Shown in pieces: positions 14,227 through 22,879 of a stretch of DNA of 35,786 nucleotides. Numbering within the stretch: position 1 is the first letter of the stretch; every line of letters begins with the position of its first letter. The notes below the pieces were generated by a model. The model saw only the letters and a list, made by a program, of their open reading frames with translations. It had not been told where the DNA came from and ran no database searches. The translations under genes were made by a program, and so were the position numbers. Source of the stretch: a virus; IMG/VR virus record IMGVR_UViG_3300009339_000005, positions 1 through 35,786 of that record; one strand, 5' to 3'.

Positions 14227-15783
14227 ATGCAATACGAAACGGCTCAAAGCCTATACACTCAGCTCGAAGGGCAGCGGTGGTCGTTCCTCGACCGTGGCCG
14301 CTCTTCATCGGAGTTGACCATACCTTACGTTCTTCCGCCAGAAGGTCACGGACCTCATACGAAGTACTATACGCCCTACCAAGGGATCGGAGCGCGTGGA
14401 GTAAACAACCTTGCTTCCAAGTTATTGCTTGCGTTATTGCCTCCGAACGCTCCTTTCTTCCGTTTGACAGTTGACCGTTATGAGCTTGAAAAAGCCAAAG
14501 CTGAGATGGGCGAAGAAGGAGGCGAGCAACTCCGTACCGACCTTGAGAAAGCATTAAGCGACGTTGAACGGGCAGTCAGTCAAGAAGTCGAGGTCGAAGC
14601 TTTCCGAGTAGGCGTATTCGAAGCATTGAAGAATTTGTTGATCACAGGAAACGCGTTGCTCTATCTCCCCGACGACGGCGGTATGAGAGTGTTCCGTCCA
14701 GACCGTTACGTTGTCAAGCGTGACGCCATGGGGAACGTTACGCATATCGCCGTCAAGGAGACTGTTGCCCCGTTCATGCTTCCCGAAGAAGTCCGACAAG
14801 AAGTTTACAAGGAATCCAAAGACAACAACTGCGACCTGTATACCTCGATTGTACGGGACGGTGACAAGTTTGTCGTTCAACAGGACGTCAAGGGCATCGT
14901 CATAGAAGGGTCGATTGGGGAGTATTCTATCGACAAGTCCCCATGGTTACCTTTACGCTATACACGTATCGACGGAGAAGACTACGGTCGTGGCTTTGTC
15001 GAAGAATACATCGGCGACTTGAAGAGCTTGGAATCGTTGACCAAGGCTATCGTGGAAGGTTCCGCAGCAGCAGCCAAGGTCTTGTTCATGGTCAATCCGA
15101 ACGGTACTACTCGCGCTCGTACCCTTGCAGAAGCTCCTAACGGTGCTATTGTACAGGGCTCCGACGGAGACGTCTCGGTACTTCAGCTCAATAAATTCAA
15201 CGACTTTCGCGTAGCTCAAACGGTCATGGCGCAGATTCAAGATCGTCTCAGTCACGCATTCCTTTTGAACAGCTCCGTCGTCAGAGACGCAGAACGAGTC
15301 ACCGCAGAGGAAATTCGAATGTTATCACAAGAACTCGAATCTGCTCTGGGAGGTCTGTACTCGATATTGTCTCAGGAGTTTCAACTCCCGCTTGTTACCC
15401 GTCTTATGGATAGGATGAGCAAGAAGGACAGGTTACCGAAACTTCCGAAAGACATCGTCAAGCCTACCATCGTGACGGGCGTTGAGGCTCTAGGGCGTGG
15501 AAACGATCTTAACCGTCTCGATATGTTCCTTGCAGGAGCCAATCAAGTAGTCGGTCCCGAAGCTGTCGCTCAGTACGTAAACGTAGGCGACTACTTCAAA
15601 CGACGTGCAACCGCACTTGGGATCGAAACCGATGGACTTATCAAGTCAGACGAAGAGATTCAGATGGCTATGCAACAAGCGCAACAACAGGAAATGATGA
15701 TGAAGCTTGGAGCGCCCGCCGTAGCGCCGACTATTAACGCTATAGCACAACAGCAGCAGGGTGAAGAGCCTGTTGAACAATAA
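14227..15783 (+). CDS. Head-tail connector / portal protein (T7 gp8-like)
   Basis: This 518-residue protein (T7 gp8: 536) would form the dodecameric ring through which DNA is packaged. The start region QTARSLY-like AQSLYTQLEGQRWSFLDRGR, the early YTPYQGIGARGVNNLASKLLLALLPPN stretch and the later SAAAAKVLFMVNPNG and DAERVTAEEIRMLSQELESALGG segments are characteristic of T7-type portals. The C-terminus is Gln-rich (MQQAQQQEMMMK, AQQQQGEEPVEQ). It is followed after 30 bases by the scaffold gene, the standard order. No anomalies. Confidence 0.94.
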   Translation: MQYETAQSLYTQLEGQRWSFLDRGRSSSELTIPYVLPPEGHGPHTKYYTPYQGIGARGVNNLASKLLLALLPPNAPFFRLTVDRYELEKAKAEMGEEGGEQLRTDLEKALSDVERAVSQEVEVEAFRVGVFEALKNLLITGNALLYLPDDGGMRVFRPDRYVVKRDAMGNVTHIAVKETVAPFMLPEEVRQEVYKESKDNNCDLYTSIVRDGDKFVVQQDVKGIVIEGSIGEYSIDKSPWLPLRYTRIDGEDYGRGFVEEYIGDLKSLESLTKAIVEGSAAAAKVLFMVNPNGTTRARTLAEAPNGAIVQGSDGDVSVLQLNKFNDFRVAQTVMAQIQDRLSHAFLLNSSVVRDAERVTAEEIRMLSQELESALGGLYSILSQEFQLPLVTRLMDRMSKKDRLPKLPKDIVKPTIVTGVEALGRGNDLNRLDMFLAGANQVVGPEAVAQYVNVGDYFKRRATALGIETDGLIKSDEEIQMAMQQAQQQEMMMKLGAPAVAPTINAIAQQQQGEEPVEQ

Positions 15784-15812
15784 CAACCAACCAGTAAAAA
15801 CGGACAAACGTC

Positions 15813-16562
15813 ATGACCGACTATCAAAAAGTAGAAATAAACGAACCAGCGCCTAACGAGGTGGAACCAGAAGAAGCAACCGAAGCTGTACAGGATAACG
15901 TACAGGAAGAAGAACGCCCCGAATGGCTCCCCGAAAAGTTCAAGTCTCCCGAAGACATGGCAAAAGCCTACGGCGAACTCGAATCGAAGTTAGGAGCCGA
16001 CAAGGAAGAAGTTACGGAAGAAGCAGTTGAGAACGAAACCGAACCCACTACCGAACCCAACCAAGCTCAGACTTTAATCACGGATGCGTCCAAGGAGTTC
16101 TTTGAGAACGATGGCAAATTGTCCGAAGAAACTTACGAGCTACTTGCTCAAGCTGGTCTTAGCCGTGAATTGGTTGACGGCTATGCACGTGGTCAAGCTG
16201 CTCTTCAAGAGAACGAGGCTACGCAGATCAAATCAGCAGCCAACGGCGAATACGATGCGTTATCGGAATGGGCGGAAAAGACGCTGACTGATGACGAGAT
16301 GAACACTTTTAACGAAACGGTAAACAATGGTTCCGTAGATCAAGCCAAACTCGTAGTAAGCGGGTTATACGCTCGTTACAAAGCGGAAGTAGGCGGAAGC
16401 CAGCCCAAGCTTGTCACGGGTAACACGACTGGATCTTCGACCCTGCCTTTTGAATCGATGCAGGAAGTCAGTCGGGCTATGCGTGATCCTCGCTACAAGA
16501 GTGGAGACACGGCTTATCATAACGAACTTGAACGCCGCTTGGCTGTGTCTTCCAAAATTTAA
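15813..16562 (+). CDS. Capsid assembly scaffolding protein (T7 gp9-like)
   Basis: This 249-residue, very acidic protein has long runs of Glu in residues 1-80 (EPAPNEVEPEEATEAVQD and following). WLPEKFKSPEDMAKAYGELESKLG at about 40-62 is a hallmark of T7-like scaffolds. The C-terminus has a basic/aromatic segment with EVSRAMRDPRYKSGDTAYHNELERRL, the part expected to bind capsid protein. It lies between portal and capsid, interrupted only by the membrane-protein gene at 16565. Confidence 0.92.
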   Translation: MTDYQKVEINEPAPNEVEPEEATEAVQDNVQEEERPEWLPEKFKSPEDMAKAYGELESKLGADKEEVTEEAVENETEPTTEPNQAQTLITDASKEFFENDGKLSEETYELLAQAGLSRELVDGYARGQAALQENEATQIKSAANGEYDALSEWAEKTLTDDEMNTFNETVNNGSVDQAKLVVSGLYARYKAEVGGSQPKLVTGNTTGSSTLPFESMQEVSRAMRDPRYKSGDTAYHNELERRLAVSSKI

Positions 16563-16564
16563 CT

Positions 16565-17029
16565 ATGCTTGAACTGTTGACGTTGTTCCTGACGGGCGGA
16601 GGCTCCGCTGCGATGGGATCAATCTTAAAAGGCGTGTTCGGCGCTATGGTCGATGCCCGCCAACAGAAGTACGAGCTGGAAATGATGCGCGAGGCGCGAA
16701 ACAATGATTATGCACTTAAATTTCAAGAAACACTTAACGGGGGAGACGGCGGCGCTTTTGTTCGCGGCACTAGGCGTATGCTTGCTGTTATCGGGATGTG
16801 CACGCTCTCGACAATTACCCTCCTCACCACCGTCTATCCAAGCGTTCCAATCCTCACAACAACAAATCTTGACGGAGAAGGTCGAAACTCATTCCTATGG
16901 GGACTCATCGATCTTCAAGCGTCACAAGCCCATATGGCAATTACAAGCGGGCATATTTCCCTCTTCGCCGTAACTTGCATCTATCCGCTTATCGTCGGCT
17001 TTTACTTCACCCCAGGCGGTAGACGCTAA
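16565..17029 (+). CDS. Membrane protein between scaffold and capsid, holin candidate, 154 aa
   Basis: The product has an amphipathic Gly-rich N-terminus (residues 1-28), a charged helix (30-58, ARQQKYELEMMREARNN) and two hydrophobic segments at about 72-93 and 129-148. The C-terminus is basic (TPGGRR). The layout recalls phage holins with a long soluble helix before the membrane segments, but I cannot assign a family with certainty. T7 has no gene here. Being inside the head operon it would be expressed late, as lysis proteins are. Another frame inside it (16704-16973) encodes a lipoprotein-like sequence. Confidence 0.6.
   Translation: MLELLTLFLTGGGSAAMGSILKGVFGAMVDARQQKYELEMMREARNNDYALKFQETLNGGDGGAFVRGTRRMLAVIGMCTLSTITLLTTVYPSVPILTTTNLDGEGRNSFLWGLIDLQASQAHMAITSGHISLFAVTCIYPLIVGFYFTPGGRR
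16704..16973 (+). CDS. Nested lipoprotein-like frame, 89 aa (possible Rz1-type, doubtful)
   Basis: Within the membrane-protein gene, in another frame, an ATG opens 89 codons. They begin with a basic n-region (NFKKHLTG), a hydrophobic stretch (AALLFAALGVCLLL) and a lipobox LSGC with Cys32, followed by Ala, compatible with outer-membrane sorting. SSPP follows soon after. Nested lipoprotein genes are typical of Rz/Rz1 spanin pairs, but in those the host gene encodes an N-terminally anchored coiled-coil protein, which is not the case here. There is no ribosome site in front. It may be chance. Confidence 0.22.
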   Translation: MIMHLNFKKHLTGETAALLFAALGVCLLLSGCARSRQLPSSPPSIQAFQSSQQQILTEKVETHSYGDSSIFKRHKPIWQLQAGIFPSSP

Positions 17030-17056
17030 ACAATCACTTTCAATCGACAGAAGCAA

Positions 17057-17084
17057 CGACCTAAGTCGCTGCCCCGTGCGCGGG
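17057..17084 (+). promoter_or_regulatory. Two adjacent small hairpins upstream of the capsid gene
   Basis: CGAC-CTAA-GTCG (17057-17068) is followed at once by CCCG-TGCG-CGGG (17073-17084) in the 129-base spacer before the capsid gene. No T run follows, so this is not a classic terminator. It may be an RNA processing or stabilising element for the abundant capsid transcript. Confidence 0.3.
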
Positions 17085-17142
17085 ATAACTTCGAATCTTA
17101 TCGACGCTGAAGTCACATTCACTAAACATTAATTCTCAAATT

Positions 17143-17148
17143 AAGGAG
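17143..17148 (+). promoter_or_regulatory. Strong ribosome binding site of the capsid gene
   Basis: AAGGAG lies ten bases before ATG 17159. Most genes here have weak sites, so this strong one fits the high output needed for capsid protein and fixes the start. Confidence 0.7.
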
Positions 17149-17158
17149 ACAATAAATC

Positions 17159-18220
17159 ATGGCTAATGGAGACACCACTCCCTCACGCGTCGGTCAGGTT
17201 AATTCAGCAGGAGACGTAGACGCTCTCTTTCTGAAGAAGTTTGCTGGCGAAATATTAACGACATTCGAAGAAAACAACGTTTTCAAGAGTTTGCACACGA
17301 TGCGCACCATCGAGAATGGCAAGAGCGCGCAGTTCCCCGTAACGGGCATTGCTTCCGCTTCTTACTACACTCCAGGGCAGAACATCGCAGACAGCGGTAA
17401 CAGCTATCTGAGCGACATCAAGAAGAACGAAGTAGTCATCACTATCGACGACGTCCTTCTCGCTTCCACGTTCCTCAGTTCTATCGACGACGTAAAGAAC
17501 CACTACGACATCCGCAGCGTTTACGCTAACGAGTTGGGTAAGGCTCTTGCCGTCCGTTTCGATACTGCTATCGCCAAGGTATTCATCGCAGCAGCTCGTT
17601 CCGCAGCTACCATAACTGGTGGTAAGGACGGCGGAGTACTCGACGTATCCGCTAACGCTATGGGAACCATCGCTGACGGTTCAGACGATGCAGACAACAC
17701 CGATCCTACAGGTGCCGAACTTGTTGCCGCTCTCTTCACCGCTGCTCAAGCGCTTGACGAGAACGACGTTCCTGCCGACGGGCGCTTCTGCGTTCTTCGT
17801 CCACAGGAGTACTACAAGCTCATCACTGGCGGCAGTGGATCACTCGTCATCTCGACTTCCGCTTCGAACAAGGACGTAGGAGGCTCTGGCTCCCTCGCTT
17901 CTGGTTCGATTGCTCAAGTTGCTGGTATCGATATCTACAAGTCAACTCACCTTCCTTCCACCGATCTGTCTTCGACCGCTACTGGCGACGGAGCTGCGTC
18001 CAACGACGTATTCGGAGGCAGCGGAAGCGGGTACAACGGTAACTTCACCAACTCGATTGGTATCGTTGCCCACCCAAGCGCCGTTGGAACCGTGAAGTTG
18101 CTCGATCTCGCTACCGAGTCCGAGTATCAGATTTCGCGTCAAGGCACGCTTTTCATTGCGAAGTACGCTATGGGTCACGGAGTTCTCCGTCCCGAAGCTG
18201 CTATCGAATTGCAGAAGTAG
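17159..18220 (+). CDS. Major capsid protein (T7 gp10-like)
   Basis: This 353-residue protein (T7 gp10A: 345) starts MANGDTTPSRVGQVNSAGDVDALFLKKFAGEILTTF-like, with the FxGEVLTAF hallmark of T7-type capsids as FAGEILTTFEEN at about 29-40. The N-arm, the E-loop region (SAQFPVTGIASASYYTPGQNI) and the P-domain helix with YANELGKALAVRFDTAIAKV follow in order. The C-terminus GHGVLRPEAAIELQ is also typical. A strong ribosome site precedes it and a stem-loop terminator follows. No frameshift minor form is obvious. Confidence 0.95.
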   Translation: MANGDTTPSRVGQVNSAGDVDALFLKKFAGEILTTFEENNVFKSLHTMRTIENGKSAQFPVTGIASASYYTPGQNIADSGNSYLSDIKKNEVVITIDDVLLASTFLSSIDDVKNHYDIRSVYANELGKALAVRFDTAIAKVFIAAARSAATITGGKDGGVLDVSANAMGTIADGSDDADNTDPTGAELVAALFTAAQALDENDVPADGRFCVLRPQEYYKLITGGSGSLVISTSASNKDVGGSGSLASGSIAQVAGIDIYKSTHLPSTDLSSTATGDGAASNDVFGGSGSGYNGNFTNSIGIVAHPSAVGTVKLLDLATESEYQISRQGTLFIAKYAMGHGVLRPEAAIELQK

Positions 18221-18238
18221 GCTTTTCTTGGTTGTGTT

Positions 18239-18278
18239 GGAGGAGCGGGGTTTTCATTCGTTTTGTCCTCGCTCCTCC
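18239..18278 (+). terminator. Stem-loop terminator after the capsid gene (T7 T-phi position)
   Basis: GGAGGAGCGGGG (18239-18250) pairs with CCTCGCTCCTCC (18267-18278) over 12 pairs with one G-T wobble, around a 16-base T-rich loop. No long T run follows, so it would be leaky. T7 has its main late terminator in exactly this place, just after gene 10, so capsid transcription is kept high over downstream genes. Confidence 0.7.
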
Positions 18279-18308
18279 TCACTTCCATAATTATAACCAA
18301 TACTAGAC

Positions 18309-18884
18309 ATGGCACTAACTACAAAGCTTGAAGCGGTAAACACAATGCTCGGCGTAATCGGCGAGTCACCCGTAAACACGATCAGTGGAAGCAGTCTTCC
18401 CGTATCCGTCGTAACGGCTTTGAACGTGCTTGATGAAGTCAGTCGCGAGGTGCAATCCGAAGGCTGGCATTTCAATACCGAGTTCGAATACCCAATGGCA
18501 AGGAACTCATCCAATCAATTTCCTCTTCCTACCAACACGCTTAAAATCGACGTTCCAATCGACAAGTACACGGACGTGGACATCGTACAGCGTGGTACTA
18601 CTTTGTATGACAGGAAGAACCATACCGACGTCTTTGACGAAGACATGGACGTCACCATTACTTTTGAACTTACGTTCGAAGAATTGCCTCAACAGTTCCG
18701 TACGTACGTTAACATCAAAGCCGCTCGCAAGTTTGCAAACCGTTTTCTTGGTTCGCCTGAGATCGAAGCATTCACTTTGAGAGACGAGATAAATGCCAAA
18801 GCTACGGCAGTAGACAGCGATTCCGAGAACGCAGACCGTACCATCTTTGACAATTACGACGTCTTGCGTGTGATAGATCGATGA
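18309..18884 (+). CDS. Tail tubular protein A (T7 gp11-like)
   Basis: This 191-residue protein (T7 gp11: 196) would bind under the portal as the adaptor ring. The N-terminus MALTTKLEAVNTMLGVIGESPVNTI and the following VLDEVSREVQSEGWHFN are typical of this family, as is QFRTYVNIKAARKFANRFLGSPEIEAFT near residue 140. It stands directly before tail tubular protein B with a 13-base gap. The spacer upstream contains the terminator and CATAATTATAACC, which might serve as a promoter. Confidence 0.93.
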   Translation: MALTTKLEAVNTMLGVIGESPVNTISGSSLPVSVVTALNVLDEVSREVQSEGWHFNTEFEYPMARNSSNQFPLPTNTLKIDVPIDKYTDVDIVQRGTTLYDRKNHTDVFDEDMDVTITFELTFEELPQQFRTYVNIKAARKFANRFLGSPEIEAFTLRDEINAKATAVDSDSENADRTIFDNYDVLRVIDR

Positions 18885-18897
18885 TCAATAGAAACAA

Positions 18898-21825
18898 ATG
18901 CCTTTAATCACCACGTCCGTTCCTAACCTCGTTCAAGGGGTTTCGCAACAGCCTGACAATTTAAGGCACGCAGGACAAGCTGAGTCTCAAACAAACGCTT
19001 TAAGCTCTGTCGTGGAAGGGCTTACGAAGCGTCCTAACACAGACTTCGTCAAGGCAATTGGTACTTCTGGGTTGGCTGTAAAGACTCATTTGTTCAAGCG
19101 GGACGCCGATAACAAGCACGCTTTCTTGTTCAGTCATAACACTTCCGCAGCATCACTCGACGTTCAAGACTTGGCAAACGGTAACGACATAACCGTTTCG
19201 ATCAGCAGTTCGGCTCAAACGTACTTGAACACGGCTACGGCGCCCATGTCTCAGTTAAGGGCGTTGACTGTTGCCGACTATACCTTCGTGGCTAGCGACC
19301 AAGTAACGGTCAAAAGCGGTACTACCATGTCGGACGCCCTTGAAAAAGAAGCTTTGGTATTCGTCAAACAGGGCGCCACTTCTACGGACTACAACATCAA
19401 GGTGGATAATATAACTTCTAGTTTCACGTCCTCGTCGAACGCTTCCACGGACATCGCTGCTGGTTTGAAAACTGCGCTGGATACTGCCTTTCCCACGTCG
19501 GGTAAATACGTAACTGGCGTGACCATTTCCAATCCAACCGTTAACGGCGTGTACAAGATGCCTACGGGGGTAAATCCTCGCTGGACTACCGACTACAAGG
19601 TAGAAGTGACGATGGAACAAACGGGCAAGGGGACTGGAGCAAAGGGCGAAGCCGTAATAGAGAACGGAAAGATAACAGGCGTTACGGTTACCCATCCAGG
19701 CAGCGGTTATGACTCTGACGTGGCAACTTATCCAATAACGGTAGCGTTTACGGAGTTGATTTACAGTGCCTATTTCAACGATTGGACAGACGTGGCGGGG
19801 TGGTCAGGTCTTACGTCCAAAGTCACCACGGCAGCTGTCGGTACGGTAAGCTCTGGACAGATTTCAGCAGCTGGTGCCACGATTACAACAGAGCAACAAG
19901 GTAATGTCTTGAAACTCAAGCACAGCGCCGACAAAGACTTTACGATTACTACTTCCGACGATCTGTCCGATACTGGACTAGGCGTTGTTTACAAAGAAGT
20001 CGGATACATTACCGACCTACCAGCCAAATGCTTCGACAAGTTCCGAGTGAAGATACGAGGAGACGCCGAACTCGATCAAGACGACTACTACGTCAAGTTC
20101 GAGACTAAAGACAACGAAAACTTCGGTGAAGGTTCATGGATTGAAACGAATGGTTGGGAGAGCGACGGTACGGCGACTGGACAGTCAGCTGGTATACCGT
20201 TGGACTTTGACGGCTCCACGCTCCCTATCGAGATCATTCCCCGCTTTACCTCCATCGTCAAACACAACGGTAAGTATTACAAGAGCTTACAAGCACATAC
20301 TTCTTCCACGTCTAACGAACCTGCCACGACTGGAGGAGCGTCTTACTGGGAAGTTGAAACGGGCATTAGATACGCCAGCGACTGGTCTGCTTCAAGCGTC
20401 TCTTACGTCGGACCCAGTACTACGGTTTTGGCGTACGTTGCGCAAGAATCCCTATGGACGGCTAGAAGCGCTGGAGACGCCAAGACTAACCCAAGTCCTT
20501 CTTTCGTAGGGACTACCATCAAAGACCTTTTCTTTTACAAAAACCGTTTCGGCATACTGACGGAGTCAGCCGTAGTCTTTAGCGAAGCTGACGAATACTT
20601 TAACTTTTGGCGTACTACCACTCAATCGCTTTTGGACTCTGCTCCTATCGACGTCGGACTGAGTCATACCAAGGTATCCAAGCTCAAGTACGCAGTTCCT
20701 TTTCAAGAGAAGCTCGTTCTATTCAGTGACGATTCTCAGTTCGTGTTGAGAGGTAACGAGTTGTTGACGCCTAAGACCGTTAACATCTCCCCAGTTACCG
20801 AATACAACATGAAGACGGTCGGCAATCGACCTATTGCGTTGTCCAACTTCTTGTACTTCCCTTATGAGCGTGGAGCGTTCACTGGACTGTACGAGTACTA
20901 CGTGGACAAGGACTCGGAAACATACGACGCAGCCGATTTAACAGCTCAAGTACCAGCTTACGTTCCGTCTACCATTTACTACTTGGCGGGGAGTTCCAAC
21001 GAGAACACAATCGTAGCTTACCCGTCGTCAGGGAATGACTTGTACGTTTACCGTTACTTCTGGCAGGGCAAGGACAAGATTCAATCGTCTTGGTCGAAGT
21101 TTACGTTTTCCAAGCAGTTCTTGGGAATGGACATAGTTGACTCGACCCTTTACTTGTTCACGCACGACGGCACGAATCGATGCCTTGAAACGCTCGACTT
21201 GTCACCCGCTCAAACGGATAGTGGAAAGACTTATAAGATACTGTTGGACAGGCGTGTAGCACACTCGACATTGGGGCGCTCATACGACAGCGCTACCAAG
21301 CTTACCACAGTCAGTTCAATGCCTTACGACCCGTCTGGAGCCGTGCTTTACACAGCAAACGGTAGTCGTTATTCGATTACTAGGACTTCAGCTACTGCGT
21401 TTACTGTGAACGGCGATCTTTCGAGTACCGACTTTTACGTAGGTCTTGAATATGAGACTGAATACGAGATGTCCACTCAAACGCTCAAGCAGCCTACGGA
21501 ACGGGGCGGGAGGTCTACCAGTAACTTTACCAAGCAGATCTTACGGAACGGTGCGTTCGAATACAGCGACACTGGACACTTCACTGTTGAGGTTACTCCC
21601 CAGTATCGGGATACTTATTCCTATCCGTTCAATCCGACTAGTTTGGGAGCCGACGCCGTAATCGGGTCGCTTGTCTTGGACGACGGCTCGTTTCGCTTTC
21701 CCATTCACAGCAAGCACGACGACGTGACGATCAAGCTCAAGTCCAGTTCTGCGTTGCCTATGAAGATTTTATCGGCTGAGTTCGAGACTTTCGTACATTC
21801 AAGGTCTAGACGATATGGAGCCTGA
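18898..21825 (+). CDS. Tail tubular protein B (T7 gp12-like) with extra inserted modules
   Basis: This is the nozzle protein of the tail, 975 residues against about 794 in T7. The N-terminus (ITTSVPNLVQGVSQQPDNLRHAGQAESQ.. and EGLTKRPNT) is diagnostic. Extra material is visible. Residues about 205-285 carry a KGEAVIENGKITGVTVTHPG-type beta repeat ending in GSGYDSDVATYPI. Residues about 449-487 carry VKHNGKYYKSLQAHTSS and EPATTGGASYWEV, resembling small CBM5/12-type carbohydrate-binding modules. Conserved family parts resume with TIKDLFFYKNRFGILTESAVVFSEADEYFNFW. The stop lies ten bases inside the next gene. The modules may add glycan binding to the tail; this is inferred. Confidence 0.92.
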   Translation: MPLITTSVPNLVQGVSQQPDNLRHAGQAESQTNALSSVVEGLTKRPNTDFVKAIGTSGLAVKTHLFKRDADNKHAFLFSHNTSAASLDVQDLANGNDITVSISSSAQTYLNTATAPMSQLRALTVADYTFVASDQVTVKSGTTMSDALEKEALVFVKQGATSTDYNIKVDNITSSFTSSSNASTDIAAGLKTALDTAFPTSGKYVTGVTISNPTVNGVYKMPTGVNPRWTTDYKVEVTMEQTGKGTGAKGEAVIENGKITGVTVTHPGSGYDSDVATYPITVAFTELIYSAYFNDWTDVAGWSGLTSKVTTAAVGTVSSGQISAAGATITTEQQGNVLKLKHSADKDFTITTSDDLSDTGLGVVYKEVGYITDLPAKCFDKFRVKIRGDAELDQDDYYVKFETKDNENFGEGSWIETNGWESDGTATGQSAGIPLDFDGSTLPIEIIPRFTSIVKHNGKYYKSLQAHTSSTSNEPATTGGASYWEVETGIRYASDWSASSVSYVGPSTTVLAYVAQESLWTARSAGDAKTNPSPSFVGTTIKDLFFYKNRFGILTESAVVFSEADEYFNFWRTTTQSLLDSAPIDVGLSHTKVSKLKYAVPFQEKLVLFSDDSQFVLRGNELLTPKTVNISPVTEYNMKTVGNRPIALSNFLYFPYERGAFTGLYEYYVDKDSETYDAADLTAQVPAYVPSTIYYLAGSSNENTIVAYPSSGNDLYVYRYFWQGKDKIQSSWSKFTFSKQFLGMDIVDSTLYLFTHDGTNRCLETLDLSPAQTDSGKTYKILLDRRVAHSTLGRSYDSATKLTTVSSMPYDPSGAVLYTANGSRYSITRTSATAFTVNGDLSSTDFYVGLEYETEYEMSTQTLKQPTERGGRSTSNFTKQILRNGAFEYSDTGHFTVEVTPQYRDTYSYPFNPTSLGADAVIGSLVLDDGSFRFPIHSKHDDVTIKLKSSSALPMKILSAEFETFVHSRSRRYGA

Positions 21826-22330
21826 CGAATACGTCTATAGCGACTGCATAATCGCACCTGCTAACGGCGAGTTCGACGCTCCTCAAATATACGAAGACAT
21901 GAGAATGGCTGATATGTTGGAATGTATCGGACTGGGTGAACATCCTCGACTTGCGTTGGAACAATCATATGAAGCGTCCGAACAGGCTTGGACAATAACT
22001 TCTTCGGACAGTCGAACGGTAGCGAGCTTTGGAGTCACTCAATCTTCGAAAGGAAAAGACGTGGGAATAGTTTGGTTACTAGGTACTTACCGCATTCACA
22101 GCATCAAACGAACCTTTGTCAAACACTCGAAAGAATGGCTGGATCGTCTTATGGGCGACTACAAGGTTTTAACTAACATAGTATGCGAGAACAACGAGTT
22201 ATCAGTTCGCTGGTTGACTTGGCTTGGCGCTACTTGGTCGGACGTCGGAATCGAGAACTACAAACAATTTACAATCTACAAGTCGGGAAGAACATCCAGT
22301 TCGCCCGACTCACTCAAACAACTTAATTAA
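21815..22330 (+). CDS. Internal virion protein A (T7 gp13-like)
   Basis: This 171-residue protein stands in the gp13 place between tail tubular B and gp14, and its ATG overlaps the preceding gene by 11 bases. Sequence features fit the GNAT-like fold of this family: MRMADMLECIGL, SSKGKDVGIVWLLGTY, then a late NELSVRWLTWLGATWSDVG segment. Acetyltransferase activity is not implied, since the phage members lack a clear acetyl-CoA loop. T7 gp13 is a virion or assembly factor needed for proper particles. Confidence 0.75.
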   Translation: MEPDEYVYSDCIIAPANGEFDAPQIYEDMRMADMLECIGLGEHPRLALEQSYEASEQAWTITSSDSRTVASFGVTQSSKGKDVGIVWLLGTYRIHSIKRTFVKHSKEWLDRLMGDYKVLTNIVCENNELSVRWLTWLGATWSDVGIENYKQFTIYKSGRTSSSPDSLKQLN

Positions 22331-22333
22331 ATT

Positions 22334-22879
22334 ATGTGTCATCCAGTAGCTTTAGCCGTTTTAGGAGGCGTTCAGTCAGGTCTTCAATTCGCAGGACAAC
22401 ACCGTCAGGCGAAGCAACAAGCTCAATTCCAACAAAGAGCAGCGGAAGCGGAACGTCAGAGGTCGTTGATGGAACAGCGTTCGGCTCGTATGCGTCAAGC
22501 GCAGGAGCAGGAAGCTACAGCACGCGAGATAGGCGAAGTATCCAAGAAAGCCCGTGAAGCGATGGCTACGGCGTCCGTAAGCGCTGGTGAATCTGGTGTA
22601 GCAGGTTTATCGGTAGACGCGTTACTGGACGACTACGTACGTCAGGAAGCTGATTACCGTATGGGCGTTACCCGCCAGCAGGAAATGAAAAACTTACAAA
22701 CGGAACTTGCTCTTACCGACGCTGGGTTACGTTCACAGAACAGACTTATCGACATTAACAGACCTATCAACAGACCTAGCTTCCTGACGGGAGCTATGAA
22801 CGTGGCAAGCAGCGCTATAAGCGGAGGTCGCACGGGTCTTGAGTTAAAACGTTTAATGGACAAACCTAAAATATCCTAA
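22334..22879 (+). CDS. Internal virion protein B (T7 gp14-like)
   Basis: The product of 181 residues starts MCHPVALAVLGGVQSGLQFAG, like the MC-x(n)-A-G-x-Q start of gp14 proteins. It continues as a long Gln/Arg/Glu-rich helix (about 25-85) and then a SAGESGVAGLSVDALLDDYVRQEADY stretch typical of this family. In T7, gp14 is ejected first and forms the outer-membrane part of the DNA channel. Its final base is the first base of the next ATG (TAATG), so translation is coupled. Confidence 0.85.
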   Translation: MCHPVALAVLGGVQSGLQFAGQHRQAKQQAQFQQRAAEAERQRSLMEQRSARMRQAQEQEATAREIGEVSKKAREAMATASVSAGESGVAGLSVDALLDDYVRQEADYRMGVTRQQEMKNLQTELALTDAGLRSQNRLIDINRPINRPSFLTGAMNVASSAISGGRTGLELKRLMDKPKIS

